From Streptomyces fodineus (GTDB taxonomy: Bacteria > Actinomycetota > Actinomycetes > Streptomycetales > Streptomycetaceae), in contig NZ_CP017248.1 of assembly GCF_001735805.1 (NCBI RefSeq), positions 1,178,001 to 1,242,000 of the forward strand: a stretch of 64,000 nucleotides of DNA. Direction: 5' to 3'. Position numbers and translations under genes: made by a program. Below, piece by piece: positions 55,494 to 63,929 of the stretch. Every line of letters starts with the position of its first letter. Position 1 is the stretch's first letter. The notes beneath the pieces were generated by a model. The model was given only the letters and a program-made list of their open reading frames with translations, searched no databases and had not been told where the DNA came from.

Positions 55494-57137
55494 TCAGCGT
55501 CGGGTCCAACGCTGGTTGTCGTCGCCACCGTCGCAGTTCGCGAGGATCAACGGGGAGTCGTTGACGGTGGCGCCGCCGCTGACCTTGATGCACAGCCCTG
55601 ACTGGGCTCCCTTGACAGTGCCGTCGTCCTGGAGCGTCCAATGCTGGTTCGTCTGTCCGTTGCAGTTCCATGCGATGACCGGTGTTCCGGGAGCGGTGCC
55701 CTGGCGGTAGGCGTCCAGGCACATGTCGCCGAACACCCGCAGTTCCTTGGTGGGCCAGCTCGTCCACAACTGGTTGGCAGCGCCGTGGCAGTCCCAGATG
55801 ATGGCTCTGGCACCCGCCTTGGCCGCCCCGCCTTCGACATCCATGCAACGGTTGGAGCGGGCACCCACCAGTGAAGAGGTGGTGCGGGTGACGGGAGTGC
55901 CGCCACTCACCTTGAACGCGGCGACTCCGTGTGCGGGAACGCTGGCGCTGATGTCGCCGGACGTGGTCGATGTGTCGCCGGTCCACAGGTCGGTCAGCGT
56001 GAACGAGTTGCCGCTCAGACCGATCTGGGATGCGGTCGTGCGGATGGTCGTGGTCGCGTCGCTGCGGTTGAACAAGCCGATCGCCACCGACCCGTCGGAC
56101 AGCGGCTTGGCGAACACCTCGGTGTTCTCCTGAACGTCGTGACGCACCCTGCGTCCGCCCGCGCCCAGCGGATCCTGGTCCACCGCGATCAGTCGCGGGT
56201 TGCGCAGAATCTCGCTCACATCCGCCGGCATCGACCGGATGTCGTTGCCCGCGATGAGCGGTGAGCCCATCAACGCCCACAGTGCGAAGTGCGACCGCCA
56301 CTCCTCCGGCTTCAGGCCGGAATTCCCGACTTCCAGCATGTCGGCGTCGTTCCAGTGCCCGGGCCCGGACTGTGCGGCAAGGGGTGCGTTGATGTCGACT
56401 ATGCCGGTGACGTTCGGCCATTGGGCCTGTATGTCCTCGGTGGTCCGCCACATGTCCGCCACCTGGCTCCAGTTGTAGGTCGCCCCGGTCTTGTCGGCGT
56501 GGTAGCTGTTCGGGTTGATGCTGTACACGATCGGCCGGCCTGTGGCACGCAGGGCGTCGCGCATCTTGGTGAACCCGGCGACCTGGTCGGCGAGGGTGCC
56601 GTCGCTGCTGCACCAGTCGTACTTCAGGTAGTCCACACCCCACGCGGCGAACTGGCGTGCGTCCTGCGCTTCGTGTCCGAGGCTGCCGGTGGATCCGGGG
56701 TAGCGGTACGTGAGGTTCGGGTTCTCCTGTGCGCAGGTCTTGGCGCCGGGTGCTTCGTAGATGCCGAACTTCAGGCCCAGGGAGTGAATGTAGTCGCCGA
56801 GCGCCTTCATGTCGGGGAACCGTCCCGAGGCGCCCTGAAGGTTGCCCTGCGCATCGCGCTGGGGGTTGAACCAGCAGTCGTCGACCACCACGTACTGGTA
56901 ACCGGCCGTCTTCATGCCCGAGTCGACCATCTTTTTGGCGGACTCGCGGACCAGCTTGTCGTCGATGGTGCAGCCGAAGCTGTTCCAGGTGTTCCACCCC
57001 ATGGGCGGTGTGAGCGCGGGGCTGCCGGGTGCTGCGCTCGCCGGCTGGTGCGCCCCGGCTGCAAGGAGCGCCCCGGCACTGGCGAGCGCGGCGACGGCAG
57101 AGCGCAGGGGACGTCGAGGGACATAGGTGGGCGACAT
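55494..57137 (-). CDS. secreted GH27 alpha-galactosidase with CBM13-like tail
   Basis: A 547-residue exported enzyme; ATG 57137 has AAGGAGAGG upstream. After the signal, TPPMGWNTWNSFGC opens the GH27 barrel. YVVVDDCWF is the substrate-binding aspartate pair, YLKYDWC holds the nucleophile Asp 174, and GHWNDADMLEVGN contains the acid/base. The greek-key domain ends near residue 420, and a ricin/CBM13 domain finishes the protein (AANQLWTSW, TNQHWTLQ, DNQRWTRR). It should release alpha-galactose. The retained DD in YVVVDDCW argues against the beta-L-arabinopyranosidase variant. It lies downstream of the CUT1 importer on the same strand. Confidence 0.92.
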   Translation of the reverse strand: MSPTYVPRRPLRSAVAALASAGALLAAGAHQPASAAPGSPALTPPMGWNTWNSFGCTIDDKLVRESAKKMVDSGMKTAGYQYVVVDDCWFNPQRDAQGNLQGASGRFPDMKALGDYIHSLGLKFGIYEAPGAKTCAQENPNLTYRYPGSTGSLGHEAQDARQFAAWGVDYLKYDWCSSDGTLADQVAGFTKMRDALRATGRPIVYSINPNSYHADKTGATYNWSQVADMWRTTEDIQAQWPNVTGIVDINAPLAAQSGPGHWNDADMLEVGNSGLKPEEWRSHFALWALMGSPLIAGNDIRSMPADVSEILRNPRLIAVDQDPLGAGGRRVRHDVQENTEVFAKPLSDGSVAIGLFNRSDATTTIRTTASQIGLSGNSFTLTDLWTGDTSTTSGDISASVPAHGVAAFKVSGGTPVTRTTSSLVGARSNRCMDVEGGAAKAGARAIIWDCHGAANQLWTSWPTKELRVFGDMCLDAYRQGTAPGTPVIAWNCNGQTNQHWTLQDDGTVKGAQSGLCIKVSGGATVNDSPLILANCDGGDDNQRWTRR

Positions 57138-57325
57138 TGCCTCTCCTTCGATAGGAATAGATGAGCGGGTGCGGTGCGGAGCGTGCGGAGCAGGGGACGA
57201 CAACTGTCGGGGTCCTCGCCGCGGCCGCTGCGGTAGCGGGGGATGTCCGCCTGGGATGCACTCGGAACAGGGAGAGCGTCGAACCTTCAGTCGATGCGGA
57301 TCGCGTACAGGTCGACGCTGGCTCC

Positions 57326-57517
57326 TCAGGGCCGCTCTGTCCCAGTCAGTGACGCCTCCTCCCGTCCGACTGTGGCGAGACGGCCTGGAGAGAAGCGATG
57401 GATGCAGTCGGGGCAGGCATAGAGCGTCCAGCCAGAGGCGCTCGACCGCTCGATGTGACGCACGGGGGTAGGGGCATCTGTCCAGCGACAGCAGCCGCAG
57501 CAATGTTGGGTCTTCAT
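57326..57517 (-). CDS. putative small zinc-ribbon protein
   Basis: A 63-residue reading from ATG 57517: MKTQHCCGCCRWTDAPTPVRHIERSS, then GWTLYACPDCIHRF, with a CxxC pair on each side of a conserved-looking IERxSxxGWTLYACPDC segment, as in many small Streptomyces zinc-ribbon proteins of unknown role. The ribosome site is weak, and the frame remains open upstream to 57565. It lies between the importer and the GH27 gene on the same strand. Confidence 0.55.
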   Translation of the reverse strand: MKTQHCCGCCRWTDAPTPVRHIERSSASGWTLYACPDCIHRFSPGRLATVGREEASLTGTERP

Positions 57518-57583
57518 CCCGTCATCACCACGTGCCGCAGACGGCTCTCGTACGTGGATTTCCATGAGACGACCTCGACGATC

Positions 57584-58570
57584 TCAAGGCGTAAGTGCCG
57601 GTTCGGATTGACTGCCGGCTCCGAAGTGAGTCAGAGGGAGAGGGGAAGTGTGGCGCCCGGGTCTGCGGAGGGAGAGGGCGTCAGCCCTTGTTGGCCCCAG
57701 GGTGAGGCCGCTGACGAACTGCCGTTGGAGCGCGAAGTACACGATCAGCGTGGGGATCGCGGTGAGCAGTGCGCCGGCGGCGATCAGGTTGGGGTCGGTG
57801 AAGTACTGGCCGGAGAGGTTGTTCAGGGCCGAGGTGATCGGCATGTTCTGGCCGGTCGAGATCAGCACGAGCGCCCAGAAGAAATCGTTGTAGATCCAGA
57901 TGGACAACAGGGTCGCCAGGGCCGCCATCGCCGGTTTGCACAGCGGCAGCGTGATCTGCCAGTACAGTCGCCACACTGACGCGCCGTCGACGAGGGCGGC
58001 CTCGGTCAGCTCGTGCGGCAGCGAGCGCATGTAGTTGCTCAGCACGAACGCGCAGAACCCGGACTGGAACGCCACGTGGATGAGGACCAGGCCCAGCGCG
58101 GAGTCGTACAGCTTGCCGCTCTGCGTGACGCCGGGCAGGTCCGTGAGCAGGTACAGCCGGTACAGCGGGGTGATGACGACCTGCTGCGGGAGCAGGTTGC
58201 CCGCCGTGAAGACCAGCAGCAGCGCCAGGTTGAGGCGGAAGTCGAACCGGCTGACGTAGAAGGCGACCATCGACGACAGGAACAGCGTGAGCAGCACAGC
58301 CGGCACCGCGATCAGCAGTGTGGTGCCGAAGTAGTGCATCATGTCCGACTGCTGGAACGCGTTCGTGAAGTTGTCCAGGCTCAGCTTGTCCGGCCAGGAC
58401 ACATAACCCTTGGTGCTGGTCTCGCTGTACGGCCGCAGGGCCGAGAAGATCGCCCACAGCAGCGGGGCGAGCCAGGCCAGGGCCGTACCGGCGAGGAACA
58501 CGTGGAGGACCAGCCGGGCAGGTCGGATCCGCCTGTAGGTGCGGGGCGGGGCGGCAGCCGAGGCGCTCAC
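57584..58570 (-). CDS. ABC sugar importer permease (CUT1, MalG type), C-terminus altered by a frameshift
   Basis: A permease from GTG 58570 overlapping the stop of the MalF-type gene. It has about six helices and the EAA loop TEAALVDGASVWRLYWQITLPLC. The end is odd: the frame reads FVSGLTLGPTRADALS... and runs about 30 residues too far, while adding one G to the GGGG run (CCCC at 57695-57698 on the plus strand) gives the usual family ending LTLGANKG and a stop at 57681. So a one-base deletion or a sequencing error is likely. The core is complete and may work. It belongs to the galactoside-type importer. Confidence 0.85.
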   Translation of the reverse strand: MSASAAAPPRTYRRIRPARLVLHVFLAGTALAWLAPLLWAIFSALRPYSETSTKGYVSWPDKLSLDNFTNAFQQSDMMHYFGTTLLIAVPAVLLTLFLSSMVAFYVSRFDFRLNLALLLVFTAGNLLPQQVVITPLYRLYLLTDLPGVTQSGKLYDSALGLVLIHVAFQSGFCAFVLSNYMRSLPHELTEAALVDGASVWRLYWQITLPLCKPAMAALATLLSIWIYNDFFWALVLISTGQNMPITSALNNLSGQYFTDPNLIAAGALLTAIPTLIVYFALQRQFVSGLTLGPTRADALSLRRPGRHTSPLPLTHFGAGSQSEPALTP

Positions 58571-59598
58571 GATCGTCGTTCCTTCCGCAAGGTGCTGATC
58601 AGGTAGGGGATGATCACGGCGAGGGAGATCAGCAGCAGGACGACGGCGATGGCGGAGCCGTAACCGATGCGGCTGGACTCGCCGATGATGTTGTTGGTGA
58701 CCAGGATCGAGAGTAGTTCCGTGCCCTGGGCGCCCTTGTTGAAGACGAAGACCAGGTCGAAGGCGCGCAGGGCCTCGATGATGGTGACGACCAGGACGAT
58801 GCTGTTGGTGGGGCGCAGGGTGGGGAAGATGACGTTCTTGAACGTTTGCCACTCGCCCGCGCCGTCCAGGGCCGACGCCTCGCGCAGGGAGGGGTCGACG
58901 CCCTTCAGGCCGGCCAGGTAGAGGATCATCAGGTAGCCGGTGTGCCGCCAGCAGGCGGCGACCAGCACGGCCCAGAGGTTGAGCTTCGGGTCGCCGATCC
59001 AGTCGATGTAGTGGCCCGGCTTGTTGGCCCCGATGAGGCTGTTGATCAGGCCCGTGTCCGGGTTGTAGATCAGCTGCCACACGAAGCCGATGACCGCGAA
59101 GGACACCACGACGGGCAGGAAGAAGGCCGTCTGGTAGACCCGGCTGAACCGGATCTTCTTGTCCAGCTGTACCGCCAGGAACATCCCCAGCGGCATGGGC
59201 ACGAGGAGCAGTACGGCCAGCCAGATGACGTTGTGCTCGACGGCGGGCCAGAACTGCGGGTTGTCGGTGAACAGTTCACGGAAGTTCTGCACTCCGACCC
59301 ACTTGATGGAGTCGAAGCCGATGCCGTCCCAGGTGGTTAAGGCGAGGGCGATCGAGGCGAGGGCGGTCACCCAGACGAGGGCGACGTGCAGGACGGTGGG
59401 CACGCCGGCCATGAGCCACAGGGTGACCCTGTCACGGCGGGTGAGCAGCCGCCGGTGCCCCTGGGGCACGCGTACGCGCCTGTGCCGGTCATTCGTCTTT
59501 GCTTCCGGGGGCCCCGGGGGCGGGGGCGTAGGGGTAGTCGTCGCCCCCGGGGTGCTGGTGGTTCCGGTCCCGGTACCAGTGTTCGGAGTGATGGTCAT
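58567..59598 (-). CDS. ABC sugar importer permease (CUT1, MalF type)
   Basis: A 343-residue permease with a ~50-residue Thr/Pro/Gly-rich N-terminal extension before the helices. The EAA loop is REASALDGAGEWQTFKNVIFPTLRP. ATG 59598 overlaps the stop of the binding-protein gene (ATGA). A TTA leucine codon occurs at 59338-59340 (ALALTTW), which in Streptomyces makes translation depend on the bldA tRNA. No ATPase is encoded nearby, so a shared MsiK-type ATPase is assumed. Confidence 0.92.
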   Translation of the reverse strand: MTITPNTGTGTGTTSTPGATTTPTPPPPGPPEAKTNDRHRRVRVPQGHRRLLTRRDRVTLWLMAGVPTVLHVALVWVTALASIALALTTWDGIGFDSIKWVGVQNFRELFTDNPQFWPAVEHNVIWLAVLLLVPMPLGMFLAVQLDKKIRFSRVYQTAFFLPVVVSFAVIGFVWQLIYNPDTGLINSLIGANKPGHYIDWIGDPKLNLWAVLVAACWRHTGYLMILYLAGLKGVDPSLREASALDGAGEWQTFKNVIFPTLRPTNSIVLVVTIIEALRAFDLVFVFNKGAQGTELLSILVTNNIIGESSRIGYGSAIAVVLLLISLAVIIPYLISTLRKERRS

Positions 59599-60908
59599 GA
59601 CTGAGCGAAGATCGTCTTCTTCTGGCGCTCGATGGAGGACAGGATGCTGTCCACGCCCTTGGGATTGCGGATGAAGTTCTGCAGCGCGGGCTGCATGACC
59701 GTGGAGGTGAAGTCCGGACGGCTGTCGCGGTCCATGAACTGGGTGAGGCTCTTGGCGCCGGAGATCATCGCGTACGCCTTCTTCTGCAGCGGCGTATAGG
59801 AGGAGGTGGGAGCGTTGCTGGAGGCGGCGACGACGCTCGGGTCGGATGCGAGATAGAAGGACTCGGCCTGCGGAGTGCCCAGGAACTCAAGGAGCTTTAC
59901 CGCACCCGCGCGGTTCTTCGGTGCCTTGGAGAGCATGAAGCCGTCGGTCGGCGCCTCGACGGTGTCCTGGCCGTAGGCGGAGTTGATCTCCGGGAAGGCG
60001 AAGAAGTCGAGGTCGTCCAGGTCGGCCTTGTCGGTGAACTGCTGCGCGACGAAGGAGCCCAGCAGGTACATGCCCGCCTTCTTCGACACCAGCGTCTGCG
60101 CGGCGTCCTGCCAGGTACGGCCGACGGCGCCGTCCTGGTGGTAGGGCAGGAGCTCGGCCCAGTGGTCGAAGACGGTCTTCACCTTGGCGTCGGTCCACGA
60201 CTCCTTGCCCGCCATCAGGGACTTGTGGAACTCGTAGCCGTTGAGGCGGAAGTTGATCTGGTCGAAGGTGCCCATCGCGGGCCAGCCGTCCTTGTCGCCG
60301 AACGCGACGGGGACCAGGCCGTCCTTCTTCATCTGCTCGCACAGTGCGACGAGTTCGTCCCAGGTGGTGGGGACCTTGTAGCCGTGCTGCCGGAAGACGC
60401 TCTTGCGGTAGAAGAGCGCCCACGGGTACGTGTACAGCGGCACGAAGTAGTACTTGCCGTCCTCGCCCTTGCTGAGCTGCTTCATCGCGTCGGGGAAGTT
60501 GGCGCCGATCATCTGCCACACGTCGTCGATCGGGGAGGTGAGGCCCTTGGCCGCGAAGAACTGCATGCGGTAGCCGGCGAACCAGGTGAACACGTCGTCC
60601 GGCGTGCCCTGCAGATAGGAGTTGATCTGCTCCTGGAACGTGTTGTGGTCCTTGGTGTTCACCGCGACCTTGATGCCGTTCCTCTTCTGGAAGGCCGCGT
60701 AGATGTCGGCGAACGCCTTCTTCGGCACCGCGTCCGAAGCGTTGGAGCCCAGGGTGACGGTCTTCGGGTCACCACCCGAACCGCTGCTGCCGCCGCAGGC
60801 GCTCAGCAGGGGCACGGCTGCGGTCAGCGCTGCGGCACTACCTATCCCGCGCAGCAGAGCGCGGCGGCTCGGGACGGCAAAGGAGGAACCGGAGGGAGGG
60901 ACTTGCAT
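59595..60908 (-). CDS. sugar-binding lipoprotein of the second CUT1 importer
   Basis: A 437-residue extracellular binding protein with a Tat-type lipoprotein signal (PSRRALLRGIGSAAALTAAV... LLSAC). The body is a family-1 solute-binding protein (KAFADIYAAFQKRNGIKVAV, LVALCEQMKKDGLVPVAFGDKDGWPAMG). It is the first gene of an operon with the two permeases and perhaps GH27. Ligand unknown; a galactose-containing oligosaccharide is inferred from the surrounding GH43, GH59 and GH27 enzymes. Confidence 0.92.
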   Translation of the reverse strand: MQVPPSGSSFAVPSRRALLRGIGSAAALTAAVPLLSACGGSSGSGGDPKTVTLGSNASDAVPKKAFADIYAAFQKRNGIKVAVNTKDHNTFQEQINSYLQGTPDDVFTWFAGYRMQFFAAKGLTSPIDDVWQMIGANFPDAMKQLSKGEDGKYYFVPLYTYPWALFYRKSVFRQHGYKVPTTWDELVALCEQMKKDGLVPVAFGDKDGWPAMGTFDQINFRLNGYEFHKSLMAGKESWTDAKVKTVFDHWAELLPYHQDGAVGRTWQDAAQTLVSKKAGMYLLGSFVAQQFTDKADLDDLDFFAFPEINSAYGQDTVEAPTDGFMLSKAPKNRAGAVKLLEFLGTPQAESFYLASDPSVVAASSNAPTSSYTPLQKKAYAMISGAKSLTQFMDRDSRPDFTSTVMQPALQNFIRNPKGVDSILSSIERQKKTIFAQS

Positions 60909-61005
60909 AAGAGCTCCTGGGACTGAGGACGAGCCGGCATCACGCAGCGAACCACACAGGGACGCAAGGTCGACCAGAAATCAACGGGATCGAACAACGA
61001 GCCCC

Positions 61006-61035
61006 ATAAGACCCGTTCGGTCCGTCGAACGTCAA
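61006..61035 (-). promoter_or_regulatory. promoter and LacI-like operator of the second importer operon
   Basis: Minus-strand TTGACG (61030-61035) and TCTTAT (61006-61011) are 18 bases apart. Between them GTTCGGTCCGTCGAAC (61015-61030) has inverted arms GTTCG/CGAAC. The start codon is about 98 bases downstream. The same layout exists at 49954-49983. Confidence 0.6.
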
Positions 61036-61069
61036 GGGTCGTGCGTCACCCTTTTGAAACTTGAGGGAA

Positions 61070-61732
61070 AGGAGCAGGTGGACGGGCAGAGACCCTGCGG
61101 ACATCCCGCGGAAGCTGAGCAGGATTCATTTTCTGCGAAGCCACAAGACGGACGCGTGGCCTGCGACTTGGCCCGATCGGTGAGCGCAACTCAGGTTTTG
61201 GCGCTCCTCGCGCTCTCATGACTTGAGGCAACCGCACGAAAGCGGCAGCCTCACCTGGATCCCCACGTCTGTTGGTTTCCTTGTTCACGACTAGGCATGG
61301 ACACACGCGCCTGACGACCCACTCGTCTTGCGCCAGGAGTGAGCGAACTTGTTTGACCTTGTTGAGCTTCCAACTCCCCTTCCTGTCCCCTCCGGCGACT
61401 CCGGCTCGGCCGCCCATAAGAGGAGATCCCCCGCAGGCGCATCGATCACAGAAACCGGAAAACGAGTAGACCCTCAACCCGTGGGCCAGACCGGTCGATG
61501 CAGGAAGTGTTTGGCCGGGAGGCTGAGCCGTGCGCATCATGAGGGACACGCGCACCATCGAGATCTTTCACCGACCGACCAACCCTCCACCGACCTAGCC
61601 GCCTTCAGGGCCGCCGACGTTCCATTTACCCGGGATGCCATAGGTCGGTTTCAGACAGCGACATCAGCTGCCGCACCTGCGGGACTCGACTGGTTGAGGA
61701 AGATCGCTGATCAATGAGGCAGTCGGCCTAGC
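61070..61732. other. 660-bp region without a recognisable gene
   Basis: Short open frames here have no ribosome sites or family resemblance. Codon bias is poor and the GC content is lower than in the flanks, as expected of decayed or intergenic DNA. Confidence 0.4.
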
Positions 61733-62300
61733 CAAGCTTGGCGAGCGCGGCGGCGTAGTCGGCCGCATCTTCCACAAGGCCCAGAACCGCCTCCGCCGCC
61801 CAGTGCACCTCCAGAACCTGATTCAACGGGTCAGGGAGGGGCTCCCGTGGTGGGACGAGCGGCCGGAGTGGCGCGTCCCGGTCTTCGACGCATTCCTCGC
61901 CCGGTGCGGTCAAGGCCACCGGACCGCCGCAGGCCAGTACTCCACCCACCGGGAGCTGATCGACGCCATCGTCGCGTGCTGCCGTCCGACCGTCGAGGAC
62001 ACGATCGTGGACCCGGCCGCAGGCACCGGGGGATTTTCTGGTGCGGTCCTTCGAGCACATCGCCCGGCACCTCCCGCCGGGCGTCCCGCCCGCCCAGCGG
62101 GAGCAGCCGGCCCACGGCGCGATCCGCGGGACGGAACTGGTGGACGCGACGGCGCGCCTCGCCACCATGAACCTGTTCTTGCACGGCGTCGAGCGCCTCG
62201 ACGGCAACCGGACGGCCATCGAGGTGCGGGACTCCCTCGCGGTAAGCCCCCGCCGCCGGGCCACCCTCGTCCTCACTGATCCGCCCATGGGGCAGCGACG
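61733..62300 (+). pseudogene. hsdM: type I restriction-modification methylase (HsdM) fragment, frameshifted
   Basis: A first frame reads HLQNLIQRVREGLPWWDERPEW, then GQYSTHRELIDAIVACCRPT and DTIVDPAAGTGGF, the AdoMet-binding motif I of N6-adenine methylases. An extra T in the TTTT run near 62035-62040 shifts the frame. The sense continues as LVRSFEHIARHLPPG, GAIRGTELVDATARLATMNLFLHGV and ends at VLTDPPMG, where the catalytic NPPF is altered to DPPM. Both ends are missing, and no hsdS or hsdR is present. It is a dead fragment. Confidence 0.8.
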
Positions 62301-62519
62301 CTCAGTGACCTCGTCCACCGGCGCGTCCGGCCTCCGAGGTACGGGACAGACCAGCCCACCAAGGGTCTGCCGATCATCAACCCGTCGTCTTGATCTCGCT
62401 GTTGGGATTGCTGTTTTGGGTGGCGACTTCGACTCGGAGGCTGCCAAGGCGGTCGGTGGGGTGGCGGCGGGCGCAAGCCCGCACGTCTCACGGCCCTGAC
62501 CTGCGGAAACACCCAAACG

Positions 62520-62620
62520 CTAGATCTTGGACTTGACCAGAGTACGCAGCACTTCGGACTCCCGGAAGACGGCTCCCTGCCTGCTTTGTACAGGTCAAAG
62601 GCGGTCTTCGCTCTACACCG
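62520..62620 (-). pseudogene. panD: duplicated panD 5' end and upstream region
   Basis: About 100 bases match the region 45417-45515 at roughly 85 %. On the minus strand GTG 62552 starts MLRTLVKSKI and then meets TAG at 62520, so only ten codons of panD remain, followed on the other side by the same upstream sequence. It lies in the same orientation as the real gene 17 kb away. Confidence 0.85.
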
Positions 62621-63198
62621 GCGCGCGTCGGGACTCGACGATTTCAGATGCCGACTTTATTGACGGCACATCAGACACATGCCGATACCGCATCACTCAT
62701 GCCCGTCATCGCCGGCAACAAGACCAAAGGACGCAAGCGGTAACTGAGCACCGACGCCCTCGGCGGCCTGGTCACGGATGCGCCAGGGCACCTTTCCGGA
62801 CCGTTTGACCCCGTCTTGGCTTCGCTGCCGCGAGGAGTTCGGTTGCTACGACAGCGTTCGAAGGAGACCCCAGGAGATCAAGGAGTCGGCGAGCCCGGCC
62901 GCCAAGCCAGAAGGGCCCTCCGGGGCAGCAGTAACCCGTGAGGCATCCCACAAGCGCGCCGATCGGTTGGCGCCCGGACGGCGAGGGGGCTATCGTCGAC
63001 AAGTAGAACGACCGGTCTTCCTCCCACGTGAGGAAGGGTCTATATCGACCTTCCCGGCTGGGCTGCCTCCAGGCCGAGATCTGCCATCAGGTCACCGGTG
63101 CACGTCGAAGAGAGATCGAAAGTTCCGTGAAACCAATCCGCGCCCCGGCTCGGCTGGGGCACCGCACAGAGCCGCTGTCTCGCGCGGCTCCGACGGGG
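62621..63198. other. decayed region with possible transposase scrap and TetR-type operator
   Basis: A short plus-strand stretch around 62710-62780 reads NKTKGRKR then a stop and LSTDALGGLVT, reminiscent of the KGRKRHxxVDTLG motif of IS5-type transposases. AGAACGACCGGTCTTC (63005-63020), with the palindromic core GACCGGTC, looks like a TetR-family operator and matches 49496-49511 inverted. No complete gene is visible. Confidence 0.45.
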
Positions 63199-63807
63199 TC
63201 AGCCGCCCGATCGGATGAGCCGGACCGCGTCCAGCAGGGTCTTGTGGGCGGCAGTCGAGTCGTCCAGGTAGCCGGCTGCCATCGCGCCGTCGTACAGCAT
63301 CAGCAGTGCACCGGCGGCCGACACCGGGTCGGCGTGGCCGAGCCGGGTGAGCAGGTCCTGGAAGAGGTTGCGGATCCAGTCCCGGTGGGTCACCACCAGG
63401 CCGCGGACCGGGTGGTCGGCGTCCGGATACTCGGCGGCCGCGTTCAGGAACGGCGATCCGCGGAAGCCACGCTCGCGGGCGTGCTCGGCGATCGCCTCGA
63501 AGATCAGGTCGATCGCTTCGGCGGGCGGGTATGCGGCGGCCAGCGGTTCGGCCACCTGCTTGTAGTAGGCGTCCTTGGTCAGCAGGTAGGCCACGACCAG
63601 GTCGTCCTTGGAGGCGAAGTGCCGGTAGAAGGTCGCCTTGGTCACCCCGGCCTCGGCGATCAACCGCTCCACGCCGATCGCGCGTACACCTTCGTAATAG
63701 AACAGCCGCGACGCGGCCCGGACCAGGCGTTCGCGAGGAGGCAGGTCTCCTTCGACCGTGCTCTCCTGACGCTTGGGGTTGGTTGTCTTCTGCCCAGTAG
63801 TACTCAC
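63199..63807 (-). CDS. TetR-family transcriptional regulator
   Basis: A 202-residue regulator from GTG 63807. The DNA-binding part (LIAEAGVTKATFYRHFASKDD) occupies about 20-70, and the rest is a helical ligand domain of the TetR C-terminal type (DLIFEAIAEHARERGFRGSPFLNAAAEYPD). It faces an SDR gene 122 bp away and probably represses it, a common arrangement. It is the intact relative of the truncated copy at 49227-49469, with near-identical helix-turn-helix, so both may once have used the same operators. Confidence 0.93.
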   Translation of the reverse strand: MSTTGQKTTNPKRQESTVEGDLPPRERLVRAASRLFYYEGVRAIGVERLIAEAGVTKATFYRHFASKDDLVVAYLLTKDAYYKQVAEPLAAAYPPAEAIDLIFEAIAEHARERGFRGSPFLNAAAEYPDADHPVRGLVVTHRDWIRNLFQDLLTRLGHADPVSAAGALLMLYDGAMAAGYLDDSTAAHKTLLDAVRLIRSGG

Positions 63808-63929
63808 TTCCCCATTGTGCCGGTGGCCCGGCCCTGAGTGGCCCCCACCCTCATACGGCCTACCAGAGCCGTCACCCCCCTGTCCCGTACGGCCCGGGCA
63901 ACGTGGCCGCGCATCGAAAGGTTTGAACG

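Noticed and set aside
55494..57137. Beta-L-arabinopyranosidase identity for the GH27 enzyme
   Set aside because: The aspartate pair of the alpha-galactosidase form is present (VVDDCW); the variant group changes one of them.
61349..61717. 122-codon plus-strand open frame
   Set aside because: No ribosome site, odd composition and no recognisable motif; it lies in decayed DNA.
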